Part shown: positions 34,650 to 46,950 of the stretch, piece after piece
Layout of the letters: every line of letters starts with the position of its first letter
Numbering within the stretch: position 1 is the stretch's first letter
DNA from: Gari tellinella
Lineage: Eukaryota; Mollusca; Bivalvia; Cardiida; Psammobiidae
Assembly (NCBI GenBank): GCA_922989275.2
Contig: OV277866.1
Location: forward strand, 55,171,246-55,235,245
Length of the DNA stretch: 64,000 nt
Direction: 5' to 3'
The notes under the pieces: generated by a model
What the model was told of the DNA's origin: nothing
Database searches by the model: none
Seen by the model: the letters and a program-made list of their open reading frames with translations, nothing else
Translations under genes and position numbers: made by a program

Positions 34650-35880
34650 TTCTGTAGCGTCTTTTGTTACATGCTAGTATTTAACACACCGCTTTGTTGG
34701 CACGCCAACGCAAACTCGCATACCATGAAGGTGAACACTGTACTCTAACTACATACTTAGTGTTATTGTTGTATCCAACTTGTGACTTGTGCTAATGTTA
34801 AAAAGCCTAAGAATTCATAAAAGTGTTTAACAATAGGTTTCGAGCGTCCATCAGTTGAGGTCCTGCCAAGAAATAAATATTTTAGGACATTTTGACTTAG
34901 TAGATAGTCAACGAACGTATATTGTATTCTGATAAGACGGACACAATCACTGTCTAATACTATTAATATGTTTACTAAAGATTGTAATATTATCAACGGA
35001 TTCAAAAACATTTTTTTACAAATTTTGTCTTCTCCCAATCTAACATGTTATGACATTCCTACGCAACATACCTAATACGATATAATTATGTAATGTTTGT
35101 TTTGCAGAGGAAATAAGACATTTTTGTGAAACACGGTACCCCTTGGTGGTCAAAGGTAACATTTAGTCTACCTAACCTTTAAATGTCATTGGCCTTTTTC
35201 TGACATGACCAATCTTGAACTCAGCTTAATGGCTACTTGATTGGCTTGAGGAAGTACAAATATCAAATTAGAAGTGTTGTTCACATGTAGTTAACAAGTT
35301 TAAAAATTCACATGCAGTTCTAAAGTTATTGCTTAGTTTAAAGTTGAGGTCAGAAAGACATACCGGTACACACAGGTAGAAAGACCAAAACATTTGCACA
35401 GGGGGACGTTTAAGTAGAGTCTCACTCCATGTAGATATCATATCCAAGATATAAAGTTCTGACAATAGTCGCACATTCATGCTTGCTCTTCATTATTTGC
35501 AGATAGTTTTGGTGCTTTGTTAGATAGTGTCTGACACGAAACTTTTTTGAGATTGACAACTGTTTGAATCACATTCACCGACATGACGTCATCTGGTTTC
35601 ACAATTATCGTCTGCTTCTACAAATCAAAATTGTATTTGAGGCATTGTGAAACATCAATGCAGTACATGTACATTGCTGAATAGTTTAGTATTTGATAAG
35701 ACGCAACTCTACAGAAACGGTGTGCCATTTCCCCGATTATAATAATGCTTACACCCATTATGCAGATTGTAGACATATTTGCACGCTGTCTCATATGTTT
35801 TGGTCCAAACCTGTACTAATTATCGAAAACAAGTGAGCATCTGGATCTTATTGCATTGCATGAACGATAGATAGGTTTCA
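34650..35880. other. Intergenic; P2 half-end
   Basis: CACCGACATGACGTCATCTGG at about 35576 is a P2-like start. The reverse-strand frames in this stretch have no recognisable domain. Confidence 0.4.
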
Positions 35881-35885
35881 TTCAA

Positions 35886-36125
35886 CCATTTCACTCTCAA
35901 TGACGCCTAAAAGTGCGTTTGCAAACATTTTGGGTCCTGATCAGACGCCGCGTTATGCGGCGTCTGATCAGGACTCAAACTGTTTGACACTCTTTTCGAA
36001 TTTTATTAGATCATATAACCTTCAATATAACTTTAAAACGTGTTTTGCAGACACCGGTATTGACGCAGACGACAATAAATGGGTAAAGGCGTAAAACTAT
36101 CCCGAATAGTTGGATCATGAAAGGG
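35886..36125 (+). mobile_element. P5 TTAA-type MITE
   Basis: The right flank TTAA is at 36126-36129, and the left TTAA is mutated to TCAA. The palindrome CCTGATCAGACGCCGCG is intact with its mirror. Confidence 0.75.
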
Positions 36126-36196
36126 TTAAACGAAAAGGACTAACGATTTCACCACTTTAAAGTATGCACCTGTAATAAACCAATTCAATGATTATA

Positions 36197-36442
36197 CAGT
36201 GGAGAATCTGTTATTCTTTCCCTATAAACGCGTTTAAGCTAAAACTATTATTTGCAGTGCAAACAGTTTGGAGCCAGATCAGACGCCGGGTAACCCGGCG
36301 TCTGATCAGGCTCCAATCTGTTTGCCACCAAGATAAACAAGAATTATCAGAATTGTCCAAAAGTTGTACTTTTCTACGTTTTAGTGCTTTGCGTTTGCGT
36401 ACGTTTGCGTTTAAACGGGAAAGAATAACAGATTCTCCACTG
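36197..36442 (+). mobile_element. Family A MITE, 246-bp young subfamily
   Basis: TA-flanked and complete, with one base difference in the outer arm (CTCCAATCTG). Confidence 0.9.
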
Positions 36443-36613
36443 TAGTTCACAAACGCAGGTATATTAGCAAACAGTGTATACATGTACCCTCAATAAACGT
36501 AACAATAATCGGGTATGTAGAGTTTGCCATTTCATATAAAAGTATTTGTTGTATGAACAAAAACTGCAATGTCTTTAGACAAACCCTTGTACACGTATAT
36601 CTGTAATAATAAA

Positions 36614-36844
36614 CAGTGGAGTAAACATTATTCTTTCCCGTTTTAACGCAAACGAAATGCAAGCGCAACACACTAAAATGTAGAAAATGGTGGCGTTTTG
36701 ACAATTCTAACTAATCATGTTAGTCTGAGTGCCAAACAGTTTGGAGCTCCCCGGCGTCTGATCTGTCTCCAAACCTTTTTTGCAATTGAAATAAACGTTT
36801 TAGCGTAAACGCGTTTATTTGGAAAGAATAAGTTTTTTTCACTG
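36614..36844 (-). mobile_element. Family A MITE, half-palindrome lost
   Basis: The ends are CAGTGGAGTAAACATT and TTTTTTTCACTG. One arm of the core is missing, so GGAGCTCCCCGGCGTCTGAT is read directly. Confidence 0.75.
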
Positions 36845-37044
36845 TATTGCAGCAAGCACATAGGGAAAACTCATTGCAACACACATGCCTTTATTAGCTA
36901 ACATCTTGTTTCAAAGGTTATTGGAGTGTTCTCGCGGAAGTGGAACAACGATTTCATTACAAAGAGACTATTTCGGCGAAACGTGTGACTATTTTGGTTG
37001 AAGATTCCCGCATGATATCAATTTAAATTATACAAAACTCTTTA

Positions 37045-37250
37045 GCCCCTGACTGCCGGAGTGCCACTAGCTGCAAATTTGTATTTGCTTCATTTTGATA
37101 AAATCAGACTTTATACCTTTTTTGCTAACAATGGTCCACTTTGAAAATCAAATAGTTTAGATCCTGACCAGATGCCAAGTAACTCGCAATCTGATCAGAA
37201 CTTGAACTATTTTCAAGTGGCAATGTACATGTTGTAAGGTGCTAACGGGA
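37045..37250 (+). mobile_element. Decayed P2/P5-type MITE
   Basis: It starts CCCCTGACTGCCGGAGTG. It has ATCCTGACCAGATGCCAAG with an imperfect mirror and CTAACGGGATAA at the end. Confidence 0.45.
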
Positions 37251-37422
37251 TAAACGTATAAGTCAAATACGTTATATTAGAAAGTTTCTTCGACAGTCAA
37301 GGGGATTTTATTGAATTAAAAAGACGGATGTAGTATATAGATGTACATATTTGTAAATATTTCTTATCTGAAATATTTTAAATGCTTTTTTCGCGATGTC
37401 TAACTTAATGAAAACGGATATA

Positions 37423-37612
37423 CAGTAGAGAGGACATTATTATTTCCAAATAAACGCGATTATGCTAAAAAAAATATTTCCATTTCAAACATCTTGGAGC
37501 CAGATCAGACGATGGGTTACCCGGCATCAGACGCCAGGAAACCCAGTTTCTGATAAGGCTACAAGCTGTGTGGCGCTTAGATTAAAATAGTTAATCAGAA
37601 ATGTAAAAGTCA
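37423..37612 (+). mobile_element. Family A MITE, right end truncated
   Basis: It starts TACAGTAGAGAGG. GGAGCCAGATCAGACGATGG is followed by a duplicated ACCCGGCATCAGACGCC section. The usual right terminus is absent. Confidence 0.6.
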
Positions 37613-38105
37613 CTGTATAAAGTATTTCAAATATTTCAAACTTAAGTAACACTCATGTTTTTATGATAATAAAATGAATCTTTTAAAATTGCAACATACT
37701 GTCGATTTAAAAGCATGTTTATAAATTAGGTTTTAGTGTAGTAAAGGGACTCCTGTTGTTAATATAGATGCAAATAAATCATATTCTCATTAATTTCTCG
37801 CAGGATTCTTACAAGGCTGAAACGTTTCCTTTACGTTTTCTCTTACCGCGATTGTACGTCAATAACATTAAAAAGTATTTGTTTTATGCTCCTACTATTG
37901 CTTGACACTCGAATGTAAACAGCGACGTCATGTCAATGACGGTCCATATGTGTGTGTGTACTCTTCACTGTCTGCATTTATTCATTCCGTTGATCACGTA
38001 TATTGTTTCCAAACGACGTTTGAATGCGCCACTAGGGCTAAATGTGCCGCTATCATCAGTCTGTATTTGAAAGCAAAAATATTCATATTTTTCATTTGCC
38101 GCTAA

Positions 38106-38325
38106 CCCCTTATTGTGCCAAGCGCGACCTGGCAATTTTTGACAAACAGGTTGGATCCAGATTAGACGCCGCGTAACGCGGCGTCTAATCTGAATCCAAA
38201 CTTTTCGAATAGTCATATTTAACTTTTCTAGAGTTTAAATAGCCGCGAAAATGATTTTGAATTTTTTCGCAGACGATGAATTTGAAGCAGACGACAATTC
38301 AACATGATTAGCGATAATGAAGGTT
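38106..38325 (+). mobile_element. P5-like MITE
   Basis: It starts CCCCTTATTGTGCC. The core is ATCCAGATTAGACGCCGCG with a perfect mirror. GAAGCAGACGACAATTCAAC is shared with other P5 right halves. Confidence 0.6.
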
Positions 38326-38423
38326 TGACATTACTGCGTCTATATTTAGTTTGTAAATAAATTCTCACGCTGATACCACCCTGTGAGTGTTAAATTACAA
38401 TTTGTACAAATGGAGTTTGATCA

Positions 38424-38757
38424 CAGTGCTCCCCCCCCCCCCTACAACGGCCTCCCAACAACGACTCCCTCCTTATAACGACCCTTTTTGTAGTTCCCCC
38501 AAACAATACTATTATGTCCAACCTATTCAATACTGCTATGTCGTCTGTTGTTTTTCTCAAAGTTACATAATGAATATTTTGACAGGAAAAACTTAATAAC
38601 GACTGACAAACAGCGTAAATCCAGATTAGACGCAGCGCTCCGCAGCTTCTGATCTAGATTCAAGCTGTTTGCAAATGTAAGCCAACTTCCATCCGTAGAA
38701 CGACTCCCTTCGTACAACGCACATATTTTTGTCTCCTATTGGATGTCGTTGTAGACC
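38424..38757 (+). mobile_element. Family E MITE with a C homopolymer at its end
   Basis: CAGTGCT is followed by a run of C bases and TACAACGGCCTCCC. The right end is TGTCGTTGTAGACCTG. The core is degenerate (GATTAGACGCAGCGC). Confidence 0.7.
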
Positions 38758-38758
38758 T

Positions 38759-39004
38759 GTGAAGAAGACGTCATTTTGTTTGATTAAGAGCGTTTCCGTA
38801 GAAATAATTGTATCCATTGTAAACAGCTAAGAGTCTGATCAGACCCCTGTCATCCGGTGTAAAGTTTGCTACCCAGATAAAAATAATCGCCAACATGCTC
38901 AATAAGCTATCGTTTTCTCCATTTAATTGCAGTATGCTCGTAAATCAAATTGCGTTTGCCTTTCGCTTTCGTTTAAACTGTAAAGAACAATTTCTTTTCT
39001 ACTG
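38759..39004 (+). mobile_element. Family A MITE, decayed, abutting family E
   Basis: GTGAAGAAGACGTCATTTTG at the left and TTCTTTTCTACTG at the right. It retains GAGTCTGATCAGACCCCTG but no mirror arm. Confidence 0.6.
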
Positions 39005-39856
39005 TAACACCCTGTGGTTGATAACTCTCAACTGGATATTGATTATATCAAATGAAGAGCTACATTAGAACATGTGAATAAAACCATATTCCCAATAAAA
39101 ACTAAACAGAACACCATTGGAATCACAACTTAGCATTAAAGTATACAGAAAAACACTGACCTTTTCTAGCTAGTATAGTTGGGTAACAGTTTTTGTAAAT
39201 CCAAATTGCTAGTGAATGTTATAGCGGGAATGTTTTGTTAAGGGTGTAAAAATAGTCAACTTGATGTTTATCACATTAATGAAACATTACCAACCGTGCA
39301 AATGTTGGTTCCGGATGTTGATTTTTGTAAGTGTAAGGTCTCCTATTTCATTACATATCTACTGATGTGAATTTATCCTTACATTGTAATAGCATGTTCT
39401 GCTTACAGCTTGTCATCTGTAGCTATACTGTTACATGTAATGTCCTGTTATATCCATAACTGACAAACGAGTGGCAACCATTTGATTTACCGGCCATATT
39501 CCATGTAACTGAACCTCTGCTATAGATCTACACTGTTTGCAAGTTCTGCAAAGTATGTAACAGGAAAACAATATACAAACACACTAAAAACCGAAACCCA
39601 TAAACTTTAAATAACCCGTTTACAAATATAACATATGGTAACTAAATATAGCATACATTGTGTAAAGTGATACCATTGACACCTAATGATTATATCTTAA
39701 ATACCTACTACAGTTAAACCCGTGTAAAGCGATCGTTGAAATTAGTTCACAGTTAAACCACTTTTTCTCGATGCTCACACTTAACCTTAGTTTGGTTATT
39801 CGAGACACGTAACAGCTTAATGCTTAATGTAGAATAAAATATTCACATTGTCTTTA
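39005..39856. other. Intergenic, no feature recognised
   Basis: AT-rich, without a convincing gene or repeat. Confidence 0.4.
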
Positions 39857-40088
39857 TAGTGGGTACGGCATTATTCTTCCCCGTTTAAACGAAAATGAAA
39901 CGCAAAGGTAATGTAATAAAAATTACATACAGTAGAAACTCTCATGATTTATTTAACCTAAGTTGCAAACAGTTTGGGCCTTGTTAGACTGGTACCCAGC
40001 GTCTGGACAGGCTCAAAACTGTTTGCAAGTTAGATAACTGAGTCAGCAAAAACGCGTTGATTGGGAAAGAAGAACGTTTTCTCAACTG
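39857..40088 (-). mobile_element. Family A MITE, decayed
   Basis: AGTGGGTACGGCATTATTC and CGTTTTCTCAACTG ends. The core has GGGCCTTGTTAGACTGG. A further short A-like piece occupies 40340-40455. Confidence 0.6.
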
Positions 40089-40821
40089 TAGTGATGCGTC
40101 GCCGAAGTAGGTGAGAACTGTAATAAGAAAGTTGATAGAAATATAGCAAATTAATGCAGGACAAACTATGCCGAAAGCTCATATAGGAACATCCTGCATA
40201 CTTTCAGTGTTACATACCTAGTTAGAGTATCTTCATTAAAAGGTCGTACATGTAGGTTCCACTGTAATCTCTAACCAACCATGCAGCTAAATGAACTACT
40301 AAATGGTGTGATATGTTCATTGTAGTGAAAGTACGTGTACAGTGGAGAAGTCGTTGTTCTGTCCTAGTAAAGGCATTCAATTTCCATGATTACATGTAAC
40401 ACTTTAGAGCTCTGCGGGGTTTTTTTTCGGGAAAGAGCAGATAGTTTCTCCCTTGTCGTTACGCTTTTAAAAAATTACCGCATTATTGTTAAATGCACGG
40501 TAAAGACCCACTACTATTAACACTTGCAGTTTGTTGAGTTTGATGCTTTATCCATGTAGTTTTTCTTAAAGCAGATATACCAACATAAGCAGAAATGGGA
40601 GCTTTTTTGATTTACATGAACTTTGTTTCCGCGGCTACCTGTCTTTAGAGTCATAAGTTTCTCTTAAATGTGATTTGTCAGTTATAGGGACTTTTCCTAT
40701 ACATTACATGTACGCGTATTTTGTACACGGAAGTTGATATAAAATAAAAAGTAATAGAGTATTTGCCTATCACATGATGTTATCTTTACGACGTATAGGG
40801 CTCGTTTCTTATACGATGTTA

Positions 40822-41072
40822 CAGTGCAGAAAACGTTATTCTCTCCCAATAAACGCGTTTACGCTAAATTTATTATTTTCAATGCAAAAAGTTTGGAGCC
40901 AGATCAGACGCCGGGTAACCCGGCGTCTGATCAGGCTCCAAGCTGTTTGTCATCAATATTAAAATCAACTTTCATAAATGTGAAAAAAATGTTATTTTCT
41001 GCATTTTAGTACAATGCGTTTGCGTTTCTTTTGCGTTTAAACGGGAAAGAATAACATAATTATTCTCCATTG
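40822..41072 (+). mobile_element. Family A MITE, second subfamily
   Basis: The ends are CAGTGCAGAAAACG and TATTCTCCATTG. The palindrome is intact. The right interior reads TTGCGTTTCTTTTGCG instead of the TACGTTTGCG of the young subfamily. Confidence 0.8.
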
Positions 41073-41164
41073 TAACCATTGCACCATAAGGATGTGAGAC
41101 ATGAGTCTCAACAAATTTACTCCCAAAACTGTCTGCTTGCAAGTTGTCGTCTGCTTTTGTCATA

Positions 41165-41391
41165 CAGGGAAGACGTTAATATTTCCCATTTAAACGCAAA
41201 ACAAACGCAAACGCAAATCAATCAAATAAAATAATGACAAAATGTTGACAGTTCTGACTATATATTTTAATATAAGTGTCAAACAGTTTGGAGCTTGATC
41301 AGACGTCTGATCCAAACTATTTGTGCTGGAAATATTTGTCTAAACATAAACGAGTGGATTTTTTAACGGGAAAAAAACGTCTTCCCCACTG
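41165..41391 (-). mobile_element. Family A MITE, minimal core
   Basis: CAGGGAAGACG and CGTCTTCCCCACTG ends. The core is reduced to GAGCTTGATCAGACG then TCTGATCCAAAC. Confidence 0.7.
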
Positions 41392-41587
41392 AAAGTTCAG
41401 ATTTTAGGCAGTTTGAGTCAAAAACATTTCGTATTATTGCCTACAAATTAGAATCCTAACCAGACGTCGCCTGATCCAAACCTGGATCCAATCTGTTTGA
41501 ATATAACAGTTTTGTCGAGCTCGGCGCTGAATGGTTTGCCTTATCATTTCTTATCTTATCCTTCTTATCTCATTTATCCATTCGTCA

Positions 41588-41817
41588 ATCCGACGTGGTT
41601 CAATGGTAACACATTCGACTTCGATACCAGAGATCATGAGTTCAACCCCTCGCCGGACCATGTCCTTCGGATGAGACTTTATAAACCGAGTTCCGATGCA
41701 ACAGTTTTTATCATTGGGCATTCAAAAGAACCAGAGAGCTCTGTCAAAAAGGGTAGGGCAACGTGCCTTGGTTTTTTGTATCATCTCCCCTCTCTCTGGG
41801 CGTCCAATTAGCCCACC
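41588..41817 (+). repeat. tRNA-derived SINE-like repeat
   Basis: GACGTGGTTCAATGGTAACA (A-box-like) precedes GAGTTCAACCCCTCG (a decayed B box). A body follows with TCCTTCGGATGAGACTTTAT, AACCGAGTTCCG, CATTCAAAAGAACC and AAAAAGGGTAGGGC. I recall a similar body from widespread invertebrate SINEs, but the family name is not certain. The 104-residue ORF across it is not considered a gene. Confidence 0.55.
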
Positions 41818-41854
41818 GTTGTAGAAAAGGACATATCAAACGAAACAAAACCAA

Positions 41855-41925
41855 ATCCATCCATTCATCCATCTATATATCCATCAATTCATCTATCCTC
41901 CCATCGAACCACCAACCCACCCTAT
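41855..41925. repeat. Degenerate ATCC/CATC simple repeat
   Basis: CCATCCATTCATCCATC and related units just after the SINE-like sequence. Confidence 0.8.
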
Positions 41926-41948
41926 CAATTTATCTCTGCCTTCCTTAA

Positions 41949-42198
41949 CCCATTACCCCACAAATACGCCCTTTTACGCTTTTAATTAATTCATCTACTG
42001 AAGAAAATAGTTCCAATTTATACTGTTACAAATTGAAATCATAAGAAATTTTTTCTGAATTCTAGTAGATAATAGCTTAAAGCAGGCTGAAAGTAAAGCA
42101 AAATGCGCCTTAAGGCGCATTCTGCTTTACTTTCAACCTGCTTTAAGTGGTCACATACATGTATCTTCAAAACAAGAAACAGGCTATTGGGTAATGGG
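41949..42198 (+). mobile_element. P1-like TTAA MITE, full
   Basis: TTAA lies at 41945-41948 and 42199-42202. The ends are CCCATTACCCC and GGGTAATGGG. The hairpin arms are CTTAAAGCAGGCTGAAAGTA and its mirror, closing on GCGCCTTAAGGCGC. Confidence 0.85.
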
Positions 42199-42438
42199 TT
42201 AAAAATCTGTAATTTTGTTCGCGTTCCTACAGTGTGTGTTTAGCCACACATTTTATTTGCCCAAGATGTGTGCTACAGCTTTCAGACGACATAATTAGGA
42301 TCTAATTTAAAGTCATACCATCAAACCAGTATTTTAACAACTAATTCCATTTTTAAGCAAGCTTTCCGAAAATTGAAAGTATGCCCTCAGGATTGAAGGA
42401 GATCATTTAGAAAAACTCACTGCATTGGATGGCGTGTA

Positions 42439-42624
42439 CAACGGAGAATCTGTTATTCTTTCCCAATAAACGCGTTTACGCTAAAACTATTATTTTCAGT
42501 GCAAACAGTTTGGAGCCAGATCAGACTCCGGTTAACCCGGTGTCTGATCAGGCTCCAAACTGTTTGCCACCAAGATAAACATGAAATATCAGAATTGTCC
42601 AAAAGAATAACAGATTCTCCACTG
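42439..42624 (+). mobile_element. Family A MITE with internal deletion
   Basis: It matches the young subfamily but lacks about 60 bp between TTGTCCAAAAG and AATAACAGATTCTCC. The left end carries CAACGGAG. Confidence 0.85.
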
Positions 42625-42640
42625 TATTTGTAGTGAAGTA

Positions 42641-42765
42641 CAGTAGGGAAAACGTTATTTTTTCCAATAAACGCGTTCATGCTAAAACGATTATTTGTTC
42701 TACAAACAGTGTGAACACTGATCAGACGCCTGGTGATCCGACGTCTGATCAGGCTCCAAACTATG
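42641..42765 (+). mobile_element. Family A MITE, right half missing
   Basis: CAGTAGGGAAAACGTT start. The core is AACACTGATCAGACGCCTGG and a mirror, then the sequence breaks off. Confidence 0.65.
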
Positions 42766-43086
42766 AGTATTTGTATTATTTGTAAAACTCAAGTTGAAGA
42801 ACTAACTCTGAGTTGGTAGAAACAGTCAACAAAACCATTCCCTGTTTAGAATTGGGAAAAAAAATACATGTGTGTTCAAACTATGGAGATAAGCAGGTCG
42901 TCAAAATGCGTTTTTAATATGGAAAGGATAACAAAAAGCTAATATACACCCTTCATGAGTTTTAAAGTTCTAAGTGCACGTATTACATGGTTAGTTTTAC
43001 ACTATATTTCACATTTCAAAGAGTTTAGAGACATGTCAGATGTTGAGTAACCTGTCGTGTGATCCGGCCTAAACCGTTGGATTTAA

Positions 43087-43323
43087 CTCGTTCACTTCCA
43101 ATGGCGATGAAAAACGCGTTTGCAAACAGTTCGGACCCTGACCAAACGCTGCGTACCGCGGCGTCTGATCAGGATCCAAACTGTTTGGCACTCGTATCGA
43201 TATGTTTTAAGCCATACTACATTGAATCTTACTTTGAAACGATCTTGCAAACACCAGAATTGAAGCATACGACAAGAAACGGTGAAGGTGTAAAAGTTTC
43301 GCGAAAAAATTGAGAGTAAAGGG
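43087..43323 (+). mobile_element. P5 TTAA-type MITE
   Basis: TTAA lies at 43083-43086 and 43324-43327. The core CCTGACCAAACGCTGCG is imperfectly mirrored. It lies 23 bp from the next family A copy. Confidence 0.8.
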
Positions 43324-43346
43324 TTAAAGCCGTTTAGAAATAGTTG

Positions 43347-43592
43347 CAGTGGAGAATCTGTTATTCTTTCCCAATAAACGCGTTTACGCTAAAACTATTA
43401 TTTGCAGTGCAAACAGTTTGGAGCCAGATCAGACGCCGGGTAACCCGGCGTCTGATCAGGCTCCAAACTGTTTGCCACCAAGATAAACAAGAATTATCAG
43501 AATTGTCCAAAAGTTGTTCTTTTCTACGTTTTAGTGTTTTGCGTTTGCGTACGTTTGCGTTTAAACGGGAAAGAATAACACATTCTCCACTG
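43347..43592 (+). mobile_element. Family A MITE, 246-bp young subfamily
   Basis: Complete. The left flank is TG rather than TA and the right flank is TA. Confidence 0.9.
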
Positions 43593-43714
43593 TATTATTT
43601 TCTGTATTTAGATGCATTGAATATGTGTTCCGTTTCGTATAAACGGAGAAGAGTGAATAAGGTTTCCCCATCATATGACAGTGCATGAAAACCTGGCCTT
43701 AATCTAATAAAGCT

Positions 43715-43945
43715 TCTGATTTGAGTCTGAGATCGTTTTCAAGCATTTGATTGGTTCATATTTGAACTTTAGCTTTGAAAAAGATCATGTCTGATCAATC
43801 AAATGCTTTAGAACGGTTTCAGACTCAAAGCAAAAGATTTATAACGTTTAATTCTGTTGCAATGCTTATAAAGCATTGAGAAGAGTTAGAACGTTCTTAA
43901 GCTATTTATTCGACAGATTTGAGCACAATGCTCAAATCTGACTGA
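43715..43945. repeat. Foldback element G, copy 2 and a partial copy
   Basis: TTGAGTCTGAGATCGTTTTC and AACGGTTTCAGACTCAA form the outer arms (43715-43830). A second core CAGATTTGAGCACAATGCTC with its mirror lies at 43914-43940. Confidence 0.65.
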
Positions 43946-44258
43946 CCAAAATTTTGAGCAACATCTCAAAAGCCTTATTAATGAGTAGGCTCTTCAGTAT
44001 TTACATTAGCCGTGTTTTGTTTTAATATCTTCAGTAGTTTGAAACCCACATGCACTCTCCCTTAAGTATTAACTTGACAGACTTGCAATAGGCTAGAACT
44101 TAGAGATGATTAATACATAATGAGCTGTGATAGTATTCTAACAGTAATAGGATTGAATACTATATCTCCTCGAGTCATTTAGATTTCATCTTTGAGTATG
44201 CAAATACAGTGTAATAATGAGTTTGCTAATGAAACAGTTTGTCTTTACTTCGTAGATA

Positions 44259-44475
44259 CATTGAAAAAGATGTTTTTCTTTCCCAAAGAAAACCCGCGTT
44301 TCCGCTAAAACTATACGTCCCATTGCACACAGTGTTGGACCAGCTCCAAACTGTTTGCCACTCAGATTAAAATGAATAGCCAGATTTGTGAAAATTTGTC
44401 ATTTTCTGCGTTTTATATTAAGGCGTTTGTATTTCGTTTGCGTTTAAACGAGACACAATAGCACCTTCTCCACTG
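44259..44475 (+). mobile_element. Family A MITE, core half lost
   Basis: The right end is CCTTCTCCACTG. The core is reduced to GTTGGACCAGCTCCAAACTG. Confidence 0.65.
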
Positions 44476-44699
44476 TACCCGCAAAAAGTCATCAAATACC
44501 TTTTGGAAAATTTCACATGCTACATTATATTTTGTCTACAAGATTCGACGTCTGAAACATTCTCAGAAATTATTTATCTGCATTTTCCTACAGAAAAGAA
44601 AGTCCAACAGTAAATCGGCGTCACATCTTTTTCTACCATATTAGCAACAGGTATCACATATTTTTTCGAAGCGTGCAAAAGGTTAGTCCAAATACATGT

Positions 44700-44885
44700 A
44701 CTACTATGACGTCATCAGCTTTAAACAATTGTCGTCTGCTTTTATTACTCAAATCCAATCTTTAGCTATTTAAGCAAATAAAACGAGTGTCAAACATTTT
44801 AGATTCTGATCAGATACGTCGTCTGATCAGGATTAAAACACTTTTTGCATAACCTGTTTACTCGGGGTACCTGCAATCAAGGACA
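44700..44885 (+). mobile_element. P2-type MITE, ends decayed
   Basis: CTATGACGTCATCAGCTTTA, AACAATTGTCGTCTGCT, then GATTCTGATCAGATACGTC as a shortened palindrome. Confidence 0.6.
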
Positions 44886-44947
44886 AACGTCAATTGATAA
44901 GAACACGTACTTGTTGGATTTGAGTCAAACTGGAGTTGGCATACGTA

Positions 44948-45192
44948 ATGTGGAGAATCTGTTATTCTTTCCCGTTTAAACGCAAACGTACGCAAACGCA
45001 AAGCACTAAAACGTAGAAAAGAACAACTTTTGGACAATTCTGATAATTCTTTTTATCTTGGTGGCAAACAGTTTGGAGCCTGATCAGACGCCGGTTTACC
45101 CGGCGTCTGATCTGGCTCCAAACTGTTTGCACTGTAAATAATAGTTTTAGCGTAAACGCGTTTATTGGGAAAGAATAACAGATTCTCCACTG
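44948..45192 (-). mobile_element. Family A MITE, young subfamily, reverse
   Basis: It is TA-flanked and one base shorter than its siblings. The left terminus is mutated to ATGTGGAGAA. Confidence 0.85.
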
Positions 45193-45320
45193 TACATGTA
45201 TAGTCAAAATTTGGTGTCAATACATTTCACTGTTTTCGAACTGTACTTTAAATTGAGTAAATCATAGGTTTGGTAAATACTTACTTACTCATGTATATTC
45301 TAGCCAACGATTGCAAATTA

Positions 45321-45663
45321 CAATGCTCCCTCTCTTCAAACGGCCCTCCACACAAATACTCCCTCCTTACAACGACCATTGTCATAGTTCCCTTTAGCAG
45401 GACAGTTATATCTAACATATTCACGGCTGCGATATCGTCTGCTTAAATTTGTCGTTTGCCTTTTTTCTCAAAATTACATAATGCACATTTTGACAGGAAA
45501 AACGTAATGACGAGTGACAAACAGCTTGAATCCAAATCAAACGTCTGATCTGGATTCAAGCTGTTTGCAAATGTAAGCCAATTTCCTCCCTGTAACGACT
45601 CCCTCCGAACAACGCAGATAATTGTTGTCTCCCATTGGGTGTCGTTGTAGAGAGGGAGCGCTG
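45321..45663 (+). mobile_element. Family E MITE
   Basis: CAATGCTCCCTCTCTTCAAA start and GTTGTAGAGAGGGAGCGCTG end. The shortened core is GAATCCAAATCAAACGTC. AACAGCTTG and CAAGCTGTTTG are the outer arms. Confidence 0.75.
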
Positions 45664-45789
45664 TTTCTAACGGCTATGGCTAACGCAAAACATAATATAC
45701 TTTTCATTGATGATTGAAATTACAAATTATTGTACATTAGATTATGTGGTGGAAATACATTAAGACAATGTCACACGGTTCGCAGATAC

Positions 45790-46480
45790 AACGGAGATAG
45801 TATATTTGTTCATTGAAACAAACTGAAATGCAAACGCAGTGCAATAACATGAAGAAACTCTCAATATTAATTTTTGTGTGACAAGATGTTTGGATCATGA
45901 TCAGACGATCTGATCTTGTTCCAAGCCGTTTAAAAGTGTCATCAGGGATTCAGTGTAAATGCATTTGATTGGAAAGAATCACGTCTCCTACACTGAGTGT
46001 GATTTTTTCCGGTCTGCGTACCGTTTAAACAAAACTATTGGAGGGCTGCCATTTCTCCGAATTTTTCCTAAATCTTCGGATTTTTTTCTAGTACATGGTA
46101 GCTTAAAGCAGGCTGAAAGTAAAGCAGTATGCACATCAAGGCGCATTCTGCTTTACTTTCAACCTGCGTTAAGCAGCCACGTATCAACAAAACTAGAAAC
46201 AGGCTATGGGGTAAAGGTAGGATTCGTAAAATCGCGCTTGAAAAATTCAAATTTGGAAATCTTAGGATTTTTTATGTCAACTTATGGCAGCCCTGCTATT
46301 GTAGTTACAAAATAATACAGTTGAAAATATGCTATTCTTATCAGTTTACGGAAGTACACGTAAGTAAAGACTATTGCAGGTTCTTGAAGATATTTAAGAT
46401 TGTTTATATCAAAATTGAGAAACGTTTCGAGTCTGATCAGACGCAGGGTTTACGGCATCTGGTTTAATTTTACACTGTTT
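45790..46480. repeat. Mosaic of decayed A and P1-like pieces
   Basis: 45790-46000 and 46315-46475 are decayed family A (TGATCAGACGATCTGATC; GAGTCTGATCAGACGCAGG). 46085-46215 has the P1-like hairpin CTTAAAGCAGGCTGAAAGTA. The overlapping ORFs here are repeat translations. Confidence 0.55.
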
Positions 46481-46950
46481 GCAGTTTACATATACCTGTA
46501 GTTCATTAGTCATGCGGTTTGTTGGAAAAGTCGTATCTCTAATCACCAGTAGCTCAATGCTAGGCCAGAGATTATCAACTGAAATATTGAGTTATGTAGC
46601 CCCTGAGCATACGCCTAAACTTAAAAACAACCAGTTTGTGTTCTTTTTTCAAAATAACTACTACATGTATCACCTACATTATTTTTCATGACATTTGCGT
46701 TAACCTTATTTGCGTGAAAAAGAAAAACGCCCTACCTCTATATTTGTAAAACTACATTATGAATATAATGATGGGTGACAGTTTCATCCATACATTCCCA
46801 TCAAACGAGCTAGACTACTATTCCTGTATTTCCATGTTTACAGCGTGCTTTTAGCAATACTGTAGAACCTGGTCGTAGCTTTAACCCTAACTTATGTGAT
46901 TTCTCATTCACAAATAGTTGAAAGGAATACCTTTTGTATTAGACACTATA

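Noticed and set aside
38430..38442. Homopolymer C run as a functional G-quadruplex
   Set aside because: It is a single C run at a family E terminus, where other copies have CTCCCTCTC. It is more likely slippage or a sequencing error.
41497..41811. 104-codon forward ORF
   Set aside because: It overlaps a tRNA-derived SINE-like repeat from end to end.
45959..46467. Overlapping ORFs of 112-118 codons
   Set aside because: They run through the P1-like hairpin and decayed family A DNA.
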